The translations under genes and the position numbers were made by a program. DNA of 64,000 nucleotides, from the NCBI GenBank assembly GCA_016765535.1, contig JAESPQ010000054.1:1-64000 (forward strand). The letters are read 5' to 3'. The notes below the pieces were generated by a model. The model did not search any database. It had not been told where the DNA came from and was given only the letters and a program-made list of their open reading frames with translations. Positions 30,929 through 42,030 of this stretch are shown piece by piece. The DNA is from Alteromonadaceae bacterium (lineage in GTDB: Bacteria; Pseudomonadota; Gammaproteobacteria; Enterobacterales; Alteromonadaceae). Positions within the stretch are counted from its first letter, which is position 1; every line of letters begins with the position of its first letter.

Positions 30929-32245
30929 ATGTATATTCCACAAGATATTATTCGTACTAAACGTGATAAAAAAGCATTAACCGAAACACAAATAAATAAC
31001 TTTGTAGATGGTTTAGTGACACAAAAATTTACCGATGCACAAGTTGGTGCAATGGCGATGGCTATTTTTCAAAATGGTATGCAAAATCAAGAAAAAGTCG
31101 CTTTTACACTCGCTATGATGAATTCTGGTACTGTGCTTAATTGGCAAAACTTTATTGATGGTCCTATTGTAGATAAACATTCTACTGGTGGTGTTGGTGA
31201 CAAAGTAAGCTTAATGTTAGCGCCTATTGTTGCGGCATGTGGAGCTTATGTGCCGATGATCTCTGGACGTGGCTTAGGTCATACTGGCGGTACATCAGAT
31301 AAACTAGAATCTATTCCAGGTTTTAATATTCACCCTTCACTTGATCATTTTCGCAACACCGTAAAATCCATTGGTACTGCCATTATTTCACAAACAGATG
31401 ATTTAGCACCAGCGGACAAACGTTTATATTCTATTCGTGATGTTACCAGTACGGTTGAGTCTATCGAACTTATTACTGCGTCAATATTATCGAAAAAATT
31501 AGCAACAGGTTTAGACTCATTAGTGATGGATGTTAAAATTGGTAACGGCGCGATGATGACCTCATTAACCGATGCACAAGCACTAGCACAAAGTATTGTT
31601 GATGTTGCCTGCGGTGCAGGGGTAACTACTAGTGCTTTAATTACCGATATGAATCAAGTGTTAGGGCAAACAGCGGGTAATGCAGTAGAAATAATCGAAA
31701 CGGTTGATTATTTAACTGGAGAATATCGAGAAGCACGTTTACATCAAGTGGTGATGGCATTAGCAGCACAAATGTTGGTTGCGGCAAAAATAGCGATAAA
31801 CAGCCAGCAAGGACGTGATTTAGCACAAAGTGCTTTAGATAGTGGTAAAGCGGCAGAAATATTTGAAAAAATGATCGCGGCCTTAGGCGGTAGTAATAAC
31901 TTTTTAACTACTTATAAAGAAGAACTCACCAGCGCCAAGGTAATAAAAAATATTCATGCCAAGCAAGCTGGCTTTATTACCGCAGTACAAACCCGTGATA
32001 TTGGTATGGCTGTGGTTACTCTAGGTGGTGGGCGTTTAGATCATCATCAAAGTGTCGATCATAGTGTTGGTTTTACTAATATATTACCCAAAGGTACGCA
32101 AGTTAATGTTGGTGATGTTATTGCTAAAGTTCATGCTAAAAGTGAAGATGATGCTGATAAAGCAATCGAACAATATTTGCAGGCAACTGAAATATCGGCA
32201 AAAATTGTAGAAATAGAGCCTGTTATTTATCAATCAATTACCTAA
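30929..32245 (+). CDS. deoA: Thymidine phosphorylase
   Basis: 438 aa; DKHSTGGVGDKVSLMLAPIVAACG, MISGRGLGHTGGTSDKLESIPGF. Confidence 0.95.
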   Translation: MYIPQDIIRTKRDKKALTETQINNFVDGLVTQKFTDAQVGAMAMAIFQNGMQNQEKVAFTLAMMNSGTVLNWQNFIDGPIVDKHSTGGVGDKVSLMLAPIVAACGAYVPMISGRGLGHTGGTSDKLESIPGFNIHPSLDHFRNTVKSIGTAIISQTDDLAPADKRLYSIRDVTSTVESIELITASILSKKLATGLDSLVMDVKIGNGAMMTSLTDAQALAQSIVDVACGAGVTTSALITDMNQVLGQTAGNAVEIIETVDYLTGEYREARLHQVVMALAAQMLVAAKIAINSQQGRDLAQSALDSGKAAEIFEKMIAALGGSNNFLTTYKEELTSAKVIKNIHAKQAGFITAVQTRDIGMAVVTLGGGRLDHHQSVDHSVGFTNILPKGTQVNVGDVIAKVHAKSEDDADKAIEQYLQATEISAKIVEIEPVIYQSIT

Positions 32246-32424
32246 TTGACTGTTGATGTTTAGGATGATTTTTATAATGGTCATAAAGTTGTCATAAAGT
32301 AAAAATTTATTTTAATCGTTTTCAACTGCTTAGCTAGTTAATGCGTTTTTTTATTAAAACAGCGTTGCTAAAATCATTATTTTTGACTATTTATTATAGT
32401 GTACTTAAAAAGTACATACATACT

Positions 32425-32467
32425 CATTCAACTTGAAGATGTAGGAACCTTATATCTTCAAGCCGAA
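32425..32467. repeat. Hairpin-forming inverted repeat upstream of rmf
   Basis: ATTCaaCTTGAAGAT-gtaggaaccttat-ATCTTCAAGccGAAT. Confidence 0.6.
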
Positions 32468-32501
32468 TAGGTATAAAATAAATTCAGGAGAAAAATGAAT
32501 G

Positions 32502-32675
32502 ATGAAACGGCAAAAGCGTGATCGTCAAAGTCGGGCGTTTTCACGAGGTTATCAAGCGGGTATAGCAGGGCGTTCTAAAGAAATTTGTCCATATCAAAAC
32601 ACAGAAATAAAATCAGAATGGTTAGGTGGTTGGCGCGAGGCCATTACCGATAAACAACAAGGTCTTTTCAAGTAA
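32502..32675 (+). CDS. rmf: Ribosome modulation factor (below length cutoff of ORF track)
   Basis: MKRQKRDRQSRAFSRGYQAGIAGRSKEICPYQNTEIKSEWLGGWREAITDKQQGLFK*; canonical RMF sequence. Confidence 0.95.
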   Translation: MKRQKRDRQSRAFSRGYQAGIAGRSKEICPYQNTEIKSEWLGGWREAITDKQQGLFK

Positions 32676-32705
32676 CATCATTATATTGCGACACAGTAAA
32701 TTAAT

Positions 32706-32738
32706 AATACCAAGTCAGTTTTGTCTTGGTATTTTTTT
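32706..32738 (+). terminator. Terminator after rmf
   Basis: AATACCAAG...CTTGGTATTTTTTT. Confidence 0.85.
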
Positions 32739-32886
32739 GCCTGAAATTTCAATTTGTAACAAGGATTGTCGTATGTAAGCTTTTGTAAAGCTACTTGTGT
32801 ATTTAGGGACTTCACTCGTAAAATAATTATTAAATTATATTAAGTCATATAAATTTTTTAATTTAAGCTGCAAATTCGGATTAAAA

Positions 32887-34341
32887 GTGCCAATAAAACA
32901 CAATAAAATACTAACATTTAATAACTCATTAAAAATAAGCTTAGCGACTAGCATACTTATTTTACTTTCTGCTTGTGCGACTAAGCTTGATCAAAATAAT
33001 AAGCTAGAGAGTAAACCAACACAGGGGATCAGTGGTGAGCTAATCGTTAAAGCAAGTGAATTAGTGGTTCCTCAACAGTGGTCAAATTTATTAAAACAGC
33101 TTGATGCTAGTGATAACTGGTTACAAAACTTTAATGATCCATTATTAATTAATACCGTTAAACAAGCGCTAAACCATAATTTTGAATTAAAACAGCAAGC
33201 ACTTTCGGTCGATATTAAAAAACGACAACTATTGAATGCAGGCAGTCAATTTTGGCCTGATTTATCTGCTTCATTGTCAACTGGACGACGAAAAAGCGAA
33301 CAAGTAAGTAATAGTGCTTCGCTTTCATTAAAGAGTAGTGTTGAGTTTGATCTTTGGGGAAAGTTATCGGCAAATGAGCAAAAAGCTAATGCTGAATGGT
33401 TAGCACAACAAGCTAATTTTGAACAAGCACAGCAACAACTCGTTGTTAATACCGTCAATGCTTGGTATAACGCAGTAGCTGCCGAAAAACAATTACAATT
33501 AAATCAACAGCGTAGTAAAAATACCCGACAAAATTTAGCGATAATTGAGTCAGGTTATAAACAAGGAATTAATAGTTCACTTGATGTTTACTTAACCCGT
33601 AATGAATTAAATAGCGCACTAGCGCGAGTGGCACAATTAAAACAAAATTTATTGTTAGCTAAGCGTCAATTAGAATCATTATTAGGAAAATATCCTGATG
33701 CCAGTATTATCTTATCAGCAAAGCTAGTTGATATTTCTGCTGAAATATCATTAGAAACGCCGTCTAAAATTATTCAACAAAAACCAAATTTACGCGCAAG
33801 TTGGTATCAGTTGTTAGCGAGTGATGCTCAATTAGCTTTTACCCATAAACAACGTTTTCCTAGTTTTACCCTTTCTGCCTCACTTAGCGATAGTCAACAA
33901 AACTTAACTGATTTGCTTTCTGGTTCGTCATTGGCTTGGTCATTATTAGGAAATATTTCAGCTCCCTTGTTTCAAGCGGGGCGATTAAAAAATAATGAAG
34001 ACATTGCACGCTTAACCTTACGTCAACAAGAGCAAAATTATTTAGCAGTGGTTTACCAAGCTTTTAGTGAGGTAGAAAATGCTATTACAGCAGAAATTTC
34101 ATTACAACAGCAAGCAATATTACAAGAGCGAGCAGGTAAAAATGCACAAGCGGCTTATAAATTATCGTTTGAACAATACCAGCAAGGATTGATTGATTAC
34201 AGTACGGTGTTAGATGCGCAAAATCGCTGGTTTGATGCGCAAAGTAGCGTTATAGATATTAAAAATAAATTAATTACTAATCGCGTTAATTTAAATTTAG
34301 CTCTGGGTGGTCGTTTCTCTAATTCGCTCAGTCAATCGTAA
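32887..34341 (+). CDS. RND efflux outer-membrane lipoprotein (NodT/TolC type)
   Basis: 484 aa; lipobox LLSACA; WLQNFNDPLL; tandem OEP domains; first gene of tripartite set. Confidence 0.92.
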   Translation: MPIKHNKILTFNNSLKISLATSILILLSACATKLDQNNKLESKPTQGISGELIVKASELVVPQQWSNLLKQLDASDNWLQNFNDPLLINTVKQALNHNFELKQQALSVDIKKRQLLNAGSQFWPDLSASLSTGRRKSEQVSNSASLSLKSSVEFDLWGKLSANEQKANAEWLAQQANFEQAQQQLVVNTVNAWYNAVAAEKQLQLNQQRSKNTRQNLAIIESGYKQGINSSLDVYLTRNELNSALARVAQLKQNLLLAKRQLESLLGKYPDASIILSAKLVDISAEISLETPSKIIQQKPNLRASWYQLLASDAQLAFTHKQRFPSFTLSASLSDSQQNLTDLLSGSSLAWSLLGNISAPLFQAGRLKNNEDIARLTLRQQEQNYLAVVYQAFSEVENAITAEISLQQQAILQERAGKNAQAAYKLSFEQYQQGLIDYSTVLDAQNRWFDAQSSVIDIKNKLITNRVNLNLALGGRFSNSLSQS

Positions 34342-34406
34342 TTCATGCAAGCTAGAGTTAACACACAACATATTTCTGAAACATTGATCATAAAAGTAGT
34401 TATTTA

Positions 34407-35702
34407 ATGAAATTTATTAGTAAAAAACACCTTAAATCTGGGATTATTATTGTTATTACCATTATTTTGGTAAAACTTATCATGGTAAATCCGCCTAAAA
34501 ACCATCGCGGTCGTCCAGCTCAAGTGGCGAAAATGGCAGTGCAAATAAAAAATTTAGCACCACAAAATTATCAAATTAAAATAGCTAGCTTTGGTACGGT
34601 TAAACCACGTACCCAAAGTGCCTTGGTAGCACAAGTTTCGGGACAAATTACCAGTATTAGTGATCACTTTCGTGAAGGAGGATTTTTTGAAAAAGGTGAA
34701 ATATTAGTCACAATTGATGCGCGAGATTATCAAGCGGAATTAAAAATAGCGCAAGCAGAAATTTTAAAAGCACAGCAAAATTTATTCGAAGAAAAAGCAC
34801 GAGTAAGCCAAGCAAAACAAGATTGGCAACGTTTAGGCAATGGTGAAAAGGCGAGTATATTAGTGTTGAGAAAACCACAATTAGCGGCGGCTGAGGCGCA
34901 GGTATTGTCGGCACAAGCTAAATTTGATAAAGCACAATTATCGCTTGAGCGTACAAATATTGTTGCCCCGTACTCTGGGCGAATATTAACGAAGCAGGTA
35001 GATATTGGTCAGGTGGTGTCAATGAATAGTAAATTAGCAGAAGTTTTTGCCACCGACAGCGTAGAAATTCGCTTACCTATTCATAATAGTGATTTGCGTT
35101 TTATTAATTTACCAGAACAATATAGTCAAGCCCATTTAAATAGAGAAAAATTAAATGAAGATCAAGTCGCAGTACGTCGTGAAAGTAAAGTAGCTTTTCG
35201 TTCTGACCTTGCTCCAAATCAACGTTGGCAAGGAAAACTAGTACGCACTGAGGGTTCTATTGATAGTAACGCACAGCAACTTTATGTTGTCGCTAAAATT
35301 GCCGATCCTTTTAAACGTAGGACTAAAAGCGTAAATAATAGTGAAATTAGCATAAAAATAGGACAATATCTTGAAGCTAAAATATCAGGAAAACTATTAA
35401 AGCAAGTATTGGTTATTCCTAATACCAGTATTTATCAAGGCAGCTATGTTTATATTGTTGAAAAGGGCGTGTTAAAACGTCAAGAGATTGAAATATCTTG
35501 GCAAAATGATAAAAACGCCTTAATTGCTAGTGGTTTAACTTTTGGACAACAGTTGCTTACAACATCGCTTGGACAAGTAAGCTCTGGTACGGCGGTGAAA
35601 ATACTGTCGGAACAAGCCACTAAAAAACGTGCGCGTAATAAAAAAATCAGCAACAAAATTTCAACCCTAAAAAATAATCAAAAATCAGGTAAACAATTAT
35701 GA
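34407..35702 (+). CDS. RND efflux periplasmic adaptor (MFP/HlyD)
   Basis: 431 aa; one N-terminal TM; VAQVSGQITSISDHFREGGFFEKGEILVTIDARDYQ; VAPYSGRI. Confidence 0.92.
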   Translation: MKFISKKHLKSGIIIVITIILVKLIMVNPPKNHRGRPAQVAKMAVQIKNLAPQNYQIKIASFGTVKPRTQSALVAQVSGQITSISDHFREGGFFEKGEILVTIDARDYQAELKIAQAEILKAQQNLFEEKARVSQAKQDWQRLGNGEKASILVLRKPQLAAAEAQVLSAQAKFDKAQLSLERTNIVAPYSGRILTKQVDIGQVVSMNSKLAEVFATDSVEIRLPIHNSDLRFINLPEQYSQAHLNREKLNEDQVAVRRESKVAFRSDLAPNQRWQGKLVRTEGSIDSNAQQLYVVAKIADPFKRRTKSVNNSEISIKIGQYLEAKISGKLLKQVLVIPNTSIYQGSYVYIVEKGVLKRQEIEISWQNDKNALIASGLTFGQQLLTTSLGQVSSGTAVKILSEQATKKRARNKKISNKISTLKNNQKSGKQL

Positions 35703-38700
35703 TCGCTTGGTTTGTAAAAAATACGGTTGCTGCTAATTTATTAATGATCACCATAGTTTTAGCGGGTTTATTTAGCTTATCAACCAAAATACCGTTAGAA
35801 GTTTTTCCTTCATTTACCACCGATCGTATTAGCGTGAAGGTGTTGTTGCGTGGCGCTACTCCCGAAGATGTTGAACAAGGCGTTACTATTCGCATTGAAG
35901 AAGCGGTACAAGACTTAGACGGTGTTGAAAAAATTACCAGCAGTTCAACCGAAGGTTTTGCGTCGGTTATTATTGAAGTAACCTCAGGCTATGATGAACG
36001 CGATATGCTGGCGGATATTAAAAGTCGTGTTGATGCCATTAATACCTTTCCTGTTGATGCTGAAAAACCTATTGTTGCGTTAGCACAACGCAAACAAAAT
36101 GTGATTTCAGTCACTTTAGCTAGTGAGCATGGTGAAAAAGAAATTCGTGAATATTCGCAACAAATTAGTGATGATTTATTAAATATTTCGGGCATTACGC
36201 AACTGTCGCTAAGTGGTATTCGTAATTATGAAATTGCCATTGAAGTTTCGCAAGACAAGTTACAGCAGTATCATTTATCACTACAGCAAATCAGTCAAGC
36301 TATTGCTAATTCAAGTGTTGATATTTCTGCAGGTAATATTAAAACCCGTGGTGGTGATGTGTTAATTCGCTCAAAAGGGCAGGCATATCGTAAAAATGAT
36401 TTTGCTAATATTGCAGTAACACAAAATGCTGATGGTTCTATTTTACGTTTACAAGACATTGCTATTATTAATGACGGTTTTGAAGAAACACCAGTTCGCA
36501 CTCGTTTTAACGGTAAGCCTGCGGCATTTATTGACGTTTACCGCATTGGTAAACAAAGCGCGATAGAAGTTGCTGATAAAGTAAAAGAGTATATCGAACA
36601 AAAACAGCAAAGTTTACCGCAAGGTTTTGAGCTTAGCTATTGGGATGACGACTCACGTATTGTTAAAAATCGTATTGCCACATTAACCTCTAATGCTTTT
36701 CAAGGGGGAATTTTAGTACTCGCGCTACTAACACTTTTTTTACGCCCCGCCATTGCCTTTTGGGTGTTTTTAGGGATACCCGTTGCTTTTTTAGGTACAT
36801 TTATCGTTATGCCATTTTTTGGCATTACCTTGAATATAATTAGCCTATTTGGTTTTATATTAGTGCTTGGTATTGTGGTAGATGATGCGATAGTGACAGG
36901 AGAAAATGTTTACACACATTTACTTCATGCTGAATCAGGCGAGCAAGCCGCGATAAATGGCACGTTAGAAGTAGCAACTCCAGTAACCTTTGGGGTATTA
37001 ACGACTGTTGCTGCTTTTATGCCATTAGCCTTTATCGATGGTGCCCGTGGTGCTATTTTTGCGCAAATTCCTATTGTGGTTATTCCCGTGTTAATTTTTT
37101 CATTAATCGAGTCTAAATTTGTGTTACCCGCGCATTTAAAACATATTAAACTACGTCATGAAAAAGGCACAAAACCCTCTAAATTTGAACAATTTCAACA
37201 CCGTTTCGCAGATGGCTTTGAGCAGGCGATATTAAAATATTATCAACCGATATTAAAACTCTCACTCAATAATAAATTAACCACATTAAGTATTTTTATC
37301 TCTATGTTTGTGCTGATCATTGCTTTATTAATGAGTGGTTGGTCTAAATTTGTATTTTTCCCGCGTGTCCCTAGTGAAACCGTACGTGCAAACTTAACTT
37401 TACCTGCTGGGACACCGTTTGAAGTAACCAATAAATACATTATTGCGATGTCAGATAAAGCTGAGCAGTTAAAAGAGAAATATACCGATGCTGAAACGCA
37501 AAAAAGTATTATTTTAAATATATTAGCCATTACTGGTGGTCGTGGCGGACAAGCGAATAAAGGTGGAGTGCGTTTTGAACTGATCCCACCGGAGCAACGT
37601 CATACTAAAATAAGCTCGCAAAAACTGGTGCGTGAATGGCGTAATATGATCGGTGTTATTCCGGGTGCGGAAAGCTTAACGTTTCGTGCTGAAATAGGAC
37701 GCTCGTCTGATCCTATTGATGTGCAATTAAGTGCGACCTCATTGATCACTTTAAAAGAAGTGGCAAATAAGGTTAAACAGCGTTTAGCCACTTATCCTGC
37801 GGTGTTTGATATTGCCGATAGTTTATCTGACGGTAAACAAGAACTGCAAATTGAGTTAACTAAACAAGGTTTAGCGTTAGGATTAACTCGTGTTGAAATT
37901 TCAAGACAAGTGCGTAGTGCTTATTTTGGCGCGCAAGCGCAACGTATTCAACGGGGTCGGGATGATGTTCGCGTTATGGTGCGTTTACCACTAAATGAGC
38001 GCAATTCAGTTGCACAATTAAAACAAATGCTTATTCGTACACCAGACGGTGGTCAAGTACCACTAGCGCATGTGGCAATATTAAAAGCAGGACAATCGCC
38101 TTCAGCGATCAACCGTATTGATCGCTATCGCACCGTTAATGTGAGTGCAGATGTTGATAAAAAGAATGCCAATATGACGATATTACAAGCTGATTTAAAA
38201 CAATATTTAGATGAACTTATAGGCCAATATCCAGGCGTGAGTCATTCGTTAGAAGGTGAAGCAAAAGAACAACGTCAATCTTTTAGTTCGCTACAATGGG
38301 GTTTACTTATTGTTTTGTTTGTTATTTACGCGTTATTAGCGATCCCATTTAAATCATTTTTACAGCCATTGATTGTGATGAGTATTATTCCTTTTGGTTT
38401 TATTGGCGCGATGTTAGGGCATTGGATCATGGGAATGAATTTAACCATAATGAGTTTACTGGGTATGTTAGCGCTCGTCGGTGTTGTCGTTAACGACTCA
38501 CTAGTGCTGGTTGATTATATTAACAAAAAAAGACAGCAAGGCATGGAGCTAATGAGTGCCGTTACTTTGGCAGGTACCGCGCGTTTTCGCCCAGTAATGC
38601 TGACTAGTTTAACCACTTTTATTGGTTTAATGCCGCTGTTATTTGAAAAGTCTACCCAAGCGCAATTTTTAATTCCAATGGCGGTATCATTAGGTTTCGG

Positions 38701-38791
38701 TATTATTTTTGCCACTTTTATCACCCTTTTATTAGTACCCATTAATTATGTTTTAATGGATAAAGTTACGGTGTGGTTTAAAAATAATTAG
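35699..38791 (+). CDS. RND efflux permease
   Basis: 1030 aa AcrB/MMPL-type; LGIVVDDAIVTGENVY, LVGVVVNDSLVLVDYIN; overlaps adaptor stop by 4 bp. Confidence 0.95.
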   Translation: MIAWFVKNTVAANLLMITIVLAGLFSLSTKIPLEVFPSFTTDRISVKVLLRGATPEDVEQGVTIRIEEAVQDLDGVEKITSSSTEGFASVIIEVTSGYDERDMLADIKSRVDAINTFPVDAEKPIVALAQRKQNVISVTLASEHGEKEIREYSQQISDDLLNISGITQLSLSGIRNYEIAIEVSQDKLQQYHLSLQQISQAIANSSVDISAGNIKTRGGDVLIRSKGQAYRKNDFANIAVTQNADGSILRLQDIAIINDGFEETPVRTRFNGKPAAFIDVYRIGKQSAIEVADKVKEYIEQKQQSLPQGFELSYWDDDSRIVKNRIATLTSNAFQGGILVLALLTLFLRPAIAFWVFLGIPVAFLGTFIVMPFFGITLNIISLFGFILVLGIVVDDAIVTGENVYTHLLHAESGEQAAINGTLEVATPVTFGVLTTVAAFMPLAFIDGARGAIFAQIPIVVIPVLIFSLIESKFVLPAHLKHIKLRHEKGTKPSKFEQFQHRFADGFEQAILKYYQPILKLSLNNKLTTLSIFISMFVLIIALLMSGWSKFVFFPRVPSETVRANLTLPAGTPFEVTNKYIIAMSDKAEQLKEKYTDAETQKSIILNILAITGGRGGQANKGGVRFELIPPEQRHTKISSQKLVREWRNMIGVIPGAESLTFRAEIGRSSDPIDVQLSATSLITLKEVANKVKQRLATYPAVFDIADSLSDGKQELQIELTKQGLALGLTRVEISRQVRSAYFGAQAQRIQRGRDDVRVMVRLPLNERNSVAQLKQMLIRTPDGGQVPLAHVAILKAGQSPSAINRIDRYRTVNVSADVDKKNANMTILQADLKQYLDELIGQYPGVSHSLEGEAKEQRQSFSSLQWGLLIVLFVIYALLAIPFKSFLQPLIVMSIIPFGFIGAMLGHWIMGMNLTIMSLLGMLALVGVVVNDSLVLVDYINKKRQQGMELMSAVTLAGTARFRPVMLTSLTTFIGLMPLLFEKSTQAQFLIPMAVSLGFGIIFATFITLLLVPINYVLMDKVTVWFKNN

Positions 38792-38988
38792 TTTGATATA
38801 TCTAAAAGAGTTTTATTGTATAAAATATACTATAATTTTTAAAGCAGTGGAGGCTTAAATTTTTGTAAATATAACGAATAGCATAAACAAAATAATTAAT
38901 GATTTATTAACATAAGTAACTAAGGTAGGATATTTTTTACAATACATATTTTTATTGTGCATATATCATTTATTCAAGGAGACAAGGA

Positions 38989-41943
38989 TTGAAGAAGCTA
39001 ACCTCATCTAAATTAAAATCACCTAAACTAATCGTGAATAAAGTGAATAAAAATATTAGACTTGCACTTTACGTTGCTGTAATTGCTACCTTAACAGCAT
39101 GTTTAGGAAGTAAACAATATTCTAATACAGCCGAAGTAATAAATAACCATTTAGCTAATACGCCGATAAAACCAAATAAAATAGTGACTAGTGTTACCGA
39201 TAAACGTCAATATTTGTCGATTATTTTACCTAATCAATTACAAGTGATATTAATCTCAGATCCAACGGTAAAAAAATCAGCGGCAGCATTAAGTGTGGCG
39301 GTAGGCTCTTATCAAGAGCCTAATGGGTTTGGTGGTTTAGCGCATTACTTAGAACACATGCTTTTTTTAGGCACAAAAAGTTACCCAAAAGTAGGGGATT
39401 ACAGTGTTTTTTTAAGTCGTAACGGCGGTTTTGATAATGCCTATACGCAAGTCGATCATACCAATTATATGATGACGGTAAATAATAATGCTTACCCTGA
39501 AGCATTGCATCGTTTTAGTGGTTTTTTCTATGAACCCTTATTAAGCGTTAAATATGCTGATAAAGAACGTAATTCAGTTAATTCAGAATGGACGATGAAA
39601 AGCCCTGATGATGAGGTTATTTTAGAGCAATTAAATGGTACTACACTCAATCCTAATCACCCTATCTCACAATTTAACTGGGGGAATTTAGAGACGCTTA
39701 GCGATCATGGTGAGCGTAAATTGCAAACGCAATTGGTTAATTTTTATAATAAATATTATTCCGCTAACATTATGAAAGCAGTGCTTATTAGTAATTTGCC
39801 CATAAGCGAATTAAAAAAATTAGCAAACACCTATTTTGCGGTCATTCCGAATAAAAATATCGCTAAACCGCAAGTAATGGTAAGCGCGGCCACACCAGCA
39901 CAATTGAAAAAAATTATTCATTACTTACCACAAACAGATATGAAGGCATTGTCTTTAAAATTTGTTATTACTGATAATAGCGATCAATTTGCGCTTAAAC
40001 CCAATAAATATGTGAGCTATTTATTAAATAATGAAATGCCGGGAGCGCTTGCACCAACCTTACGTAATATGGGACTAATTGAAAATTTATCTTCTTATGT
40101 GCATCCAACTGAATATGGTAATTCAGGTAATTTTTCTATTGAAGTTAAATTGACTGAACAGGGGGTTAAAAACAAAGATAAAATTATCGGTGTAATTTTT
40201 AAATATATTGATTTGATCAAAAACAAAGGGATTGATCAAAAATACTTTACCGAAATTAAACAAAGCTTAAATAATAGCTTTCGCTTTAAAGAAAAAATTG
40301 CTGATTATGCTTATGCGTGGGATATTGCGGCAGAATTACAATTTAAGCCAACTAATTATGTGCTAAGTGGTGATTATGAGTATCAACACTTTGATAGCAA
40401 GGCTATTAGTAATGTCTTGGCACAATTAACTATTGATAACGTGCGTATTTTTTATATTGATAAAAAACAACCTGTTAATAAAAAAATGCACTTTTTTAAA
40501 GGGCAGTACAGTGTTGAAGATATTACGGTCAATAAAATAGCTTCTTGGCAGCAAGCCGCTGCTAAGGTTGAGTTAAACTTGCCAGCAACAAATAGCTTAA
40601 TGCCCAAAAACTTTGCTTTAGTAACGGCTAAATATACAAATAAACCTAAAGCTTTAATTAATGAAGCTGGTTTAAATTTATATTTAGGGCATTCACGTTA
40701 TTTTAAACAACCTAAAGGCTCCTTTATTGCTAATTTTAATAGTAGTTTAAATGATAAATCGCCTCGTAATGCGGTTATGGCCGCTTTATTAGCTAAAGGA
40801 CTTGATTTGGCGTTAATGCCTTTAAAAACAGAAGCCTTAGCGGCAGGAATGAGGTTAGATTTTTACAATAGCAAAGGGGTGACGTTAGTCGTTGATGGCT
40901 TTACCGATCAACAAGAAAATTTGCTTGCTAGAACTTACAATATTATCCGCAGCTATCAACTTTCAGAAAATGAATTAGCTAATTTAAAAGCGGCTTACCT
41001 TTCAGAAAAAGCCAGCGCGAAGAAAAAAATGTTACTGCGTCAGTTGTTCCCTAATTTATCTTTGCTGATGAATTTAAGTTCTTTTGGCGATAAGTCGTTA
41101 TTGGCCGAAGTAAAAGGGATCAGTATAAAAGAAATAACAGCATTTCGTGATCAATTATTACAACGTACACACTTAAATATTTTTGCTTTTGGTAATTATA
41201 GTGAACAGCAAGCAATAAAAAATGCTCGTTTATTAAAAAGTTTATTACCGAAAAACCGTCAATATGCGAAGTTGTATCAAGAAGCACTATTTCATCCGCA
41301 AGCCGGTACGGTAGTTAATTGGCAACAAGAAGCTGATTTAACTGATATGGCTTTTGTTGATGTGCTTTTACAGCCGTTATCGGTAAAGCAACATGCTAGT
41401 GTTAAAGTGTTGAGCCAAATACTCAGCCCAGCTTTATATAACCAAATACGCACAGAGGAACAACTGGCTTACGCGGTTGGCTTTTTTAATCGAGTATTGC
41501 CTGATCAATTAATGATGGGCTTTTATATTCAATCATCAGTCAAAGGACCTGCCGCCGTAGCAAAGCGTATTGAATTATTTAAGCAAGGTTTTGTAAAAAC
41601 ATTAGCACAAATGACACCAAAAGAATTCTCGACTATAAAACAAAGTACTTTGGTAACATTAACGCAGCCACCTAAAAATTTAAATGAAGAGTCGTCTTCA
41701 TTCTATCAAGACTGGCGTCAACAAAAGTTTGTGTTTGATAGTAAAATAAAACTGATTGCAGCGGTAAAAAATGTAACATTAGCCGATATTAATGGGCTTT
41801 ATCAGTCATCAGTCTCCGCAAATAATTATGGTCGTGTGGTGGTACAAATGCGCGGTACTAACTTTAAAGACAAACCTTTTACTGATTTTGAAAAGGTAGA
41901 GCAAGTTGTTAATATAGATGCTTTTCATAGCAAAAGTTTATAA
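38989..41943 (+). CDS. M16 family metallopeptidase (insulinase/protease III-like lipoprotein)
   Basis: 984 aa; HYLEHMLFLGTKSYP (HxxEH) and downstream NSEWTMK; lipobox LTAC. Confidence 0.92.
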   Translation: MKKLTSSKLKSPKLIVNKVNKNIRLALYVAVIATLTACLGSKQYSNTAEVINNHLANTPIKPNKIVTSVTDKRQYLSIILPNQLQVILISDPTVKKSAAALSVAVGSYQEPNGFGGLAHYLEHMLFLGTKSYPKVGDYSVFLSRNGGFDNAYTQVDHTNYMMTVNNNAYPEALHRFSGFFYEPLLSVKYADKERNSVNSEWTMKSPDDEVILEQLNGTTLNPNHPISQFNWGNLETLSDHGERKLQTQLVNFYNKYYSANIMKAVLISNLPISELKKLANTYFAVIPNKNIAKPQVMVSAATPAQLKKIIHYLPQTDMKALSLKFVITDNSDQFALKPNKYVSYLLNNEMPGALAPTLRNMGLIENLSSYVHPTEYGNSGNFSIEVKLTEQGVKNKDKIIGVIFKYIDLIKNKGIDQKYFTEIKQSLNNSFRFKEKIADYAYAWDIAAELQFKPTNYVLSGDYEYQHFDSKAISNVLAQLTIDNVRIFYIDKKQPVNKKMHFFKGQYSVEDITVNKIASWQQAAAKVELNLPATNSLMPKNFALVTAKYTNKPKALINEAGLNLYLGHSRYFKQPKGSFIANFNSSLNDKSPRNAVMAALLAKGLDLALMPLKTEALAAGMRLDFYNSKGVTLVVDGFTDQQENLLARTYNIIRSYQLSENELANLKAAYLSEKASAKKKMLLRQLFPNLSLLMNLSSFGDKSLLAEVKGISIKEITAFRDQLLQRTHLNIFAFGNYSEQQAIKNARLLKSLLPKNRQYAKLYQEALFHPQAGTVVNWQQEADLTDMAFVDVLLQPLSVKQHASVKVLSQILSPALYNQIRTEEQLAYAVGFFNRVLPDQLMMGFYIQSSVKGPAAVAKRIELFKQGFVKTLAQMTPKEFSTIKQSTLVTLTQPPKNLNEESSSFYQDWRQQKFVFDSKIKLIAAVKNVTLADINGLYQSSVSANNYGRVVVQMRGTNFKDKPFTDFEKVEQVVNIDAFHSKSL

Positions 41944-41963
41944 TACTTACACTTTAGAGGTAT

Positions 41964-41995
41964 AAAAAACCGATGATTACAATCATCGGTTTTTT
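41964..41995. terminator. Bidirectional terminator between M16 peptidase and znuB-like gene
   Basis: AAAAAACCGATGATTACAATCATCGGTTTTTT. Confidence 0.9.
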
Positions 41996-42030
41996 GTCTA
42001 ACTTACGAACAAATAACTTAAATTCTATCG

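Noticed and set aside
32887-38791. RND operon as a novel system
   Set aside because: Standard outer-membrane factor, adaptor and permease architecture; nothing unusual visible.
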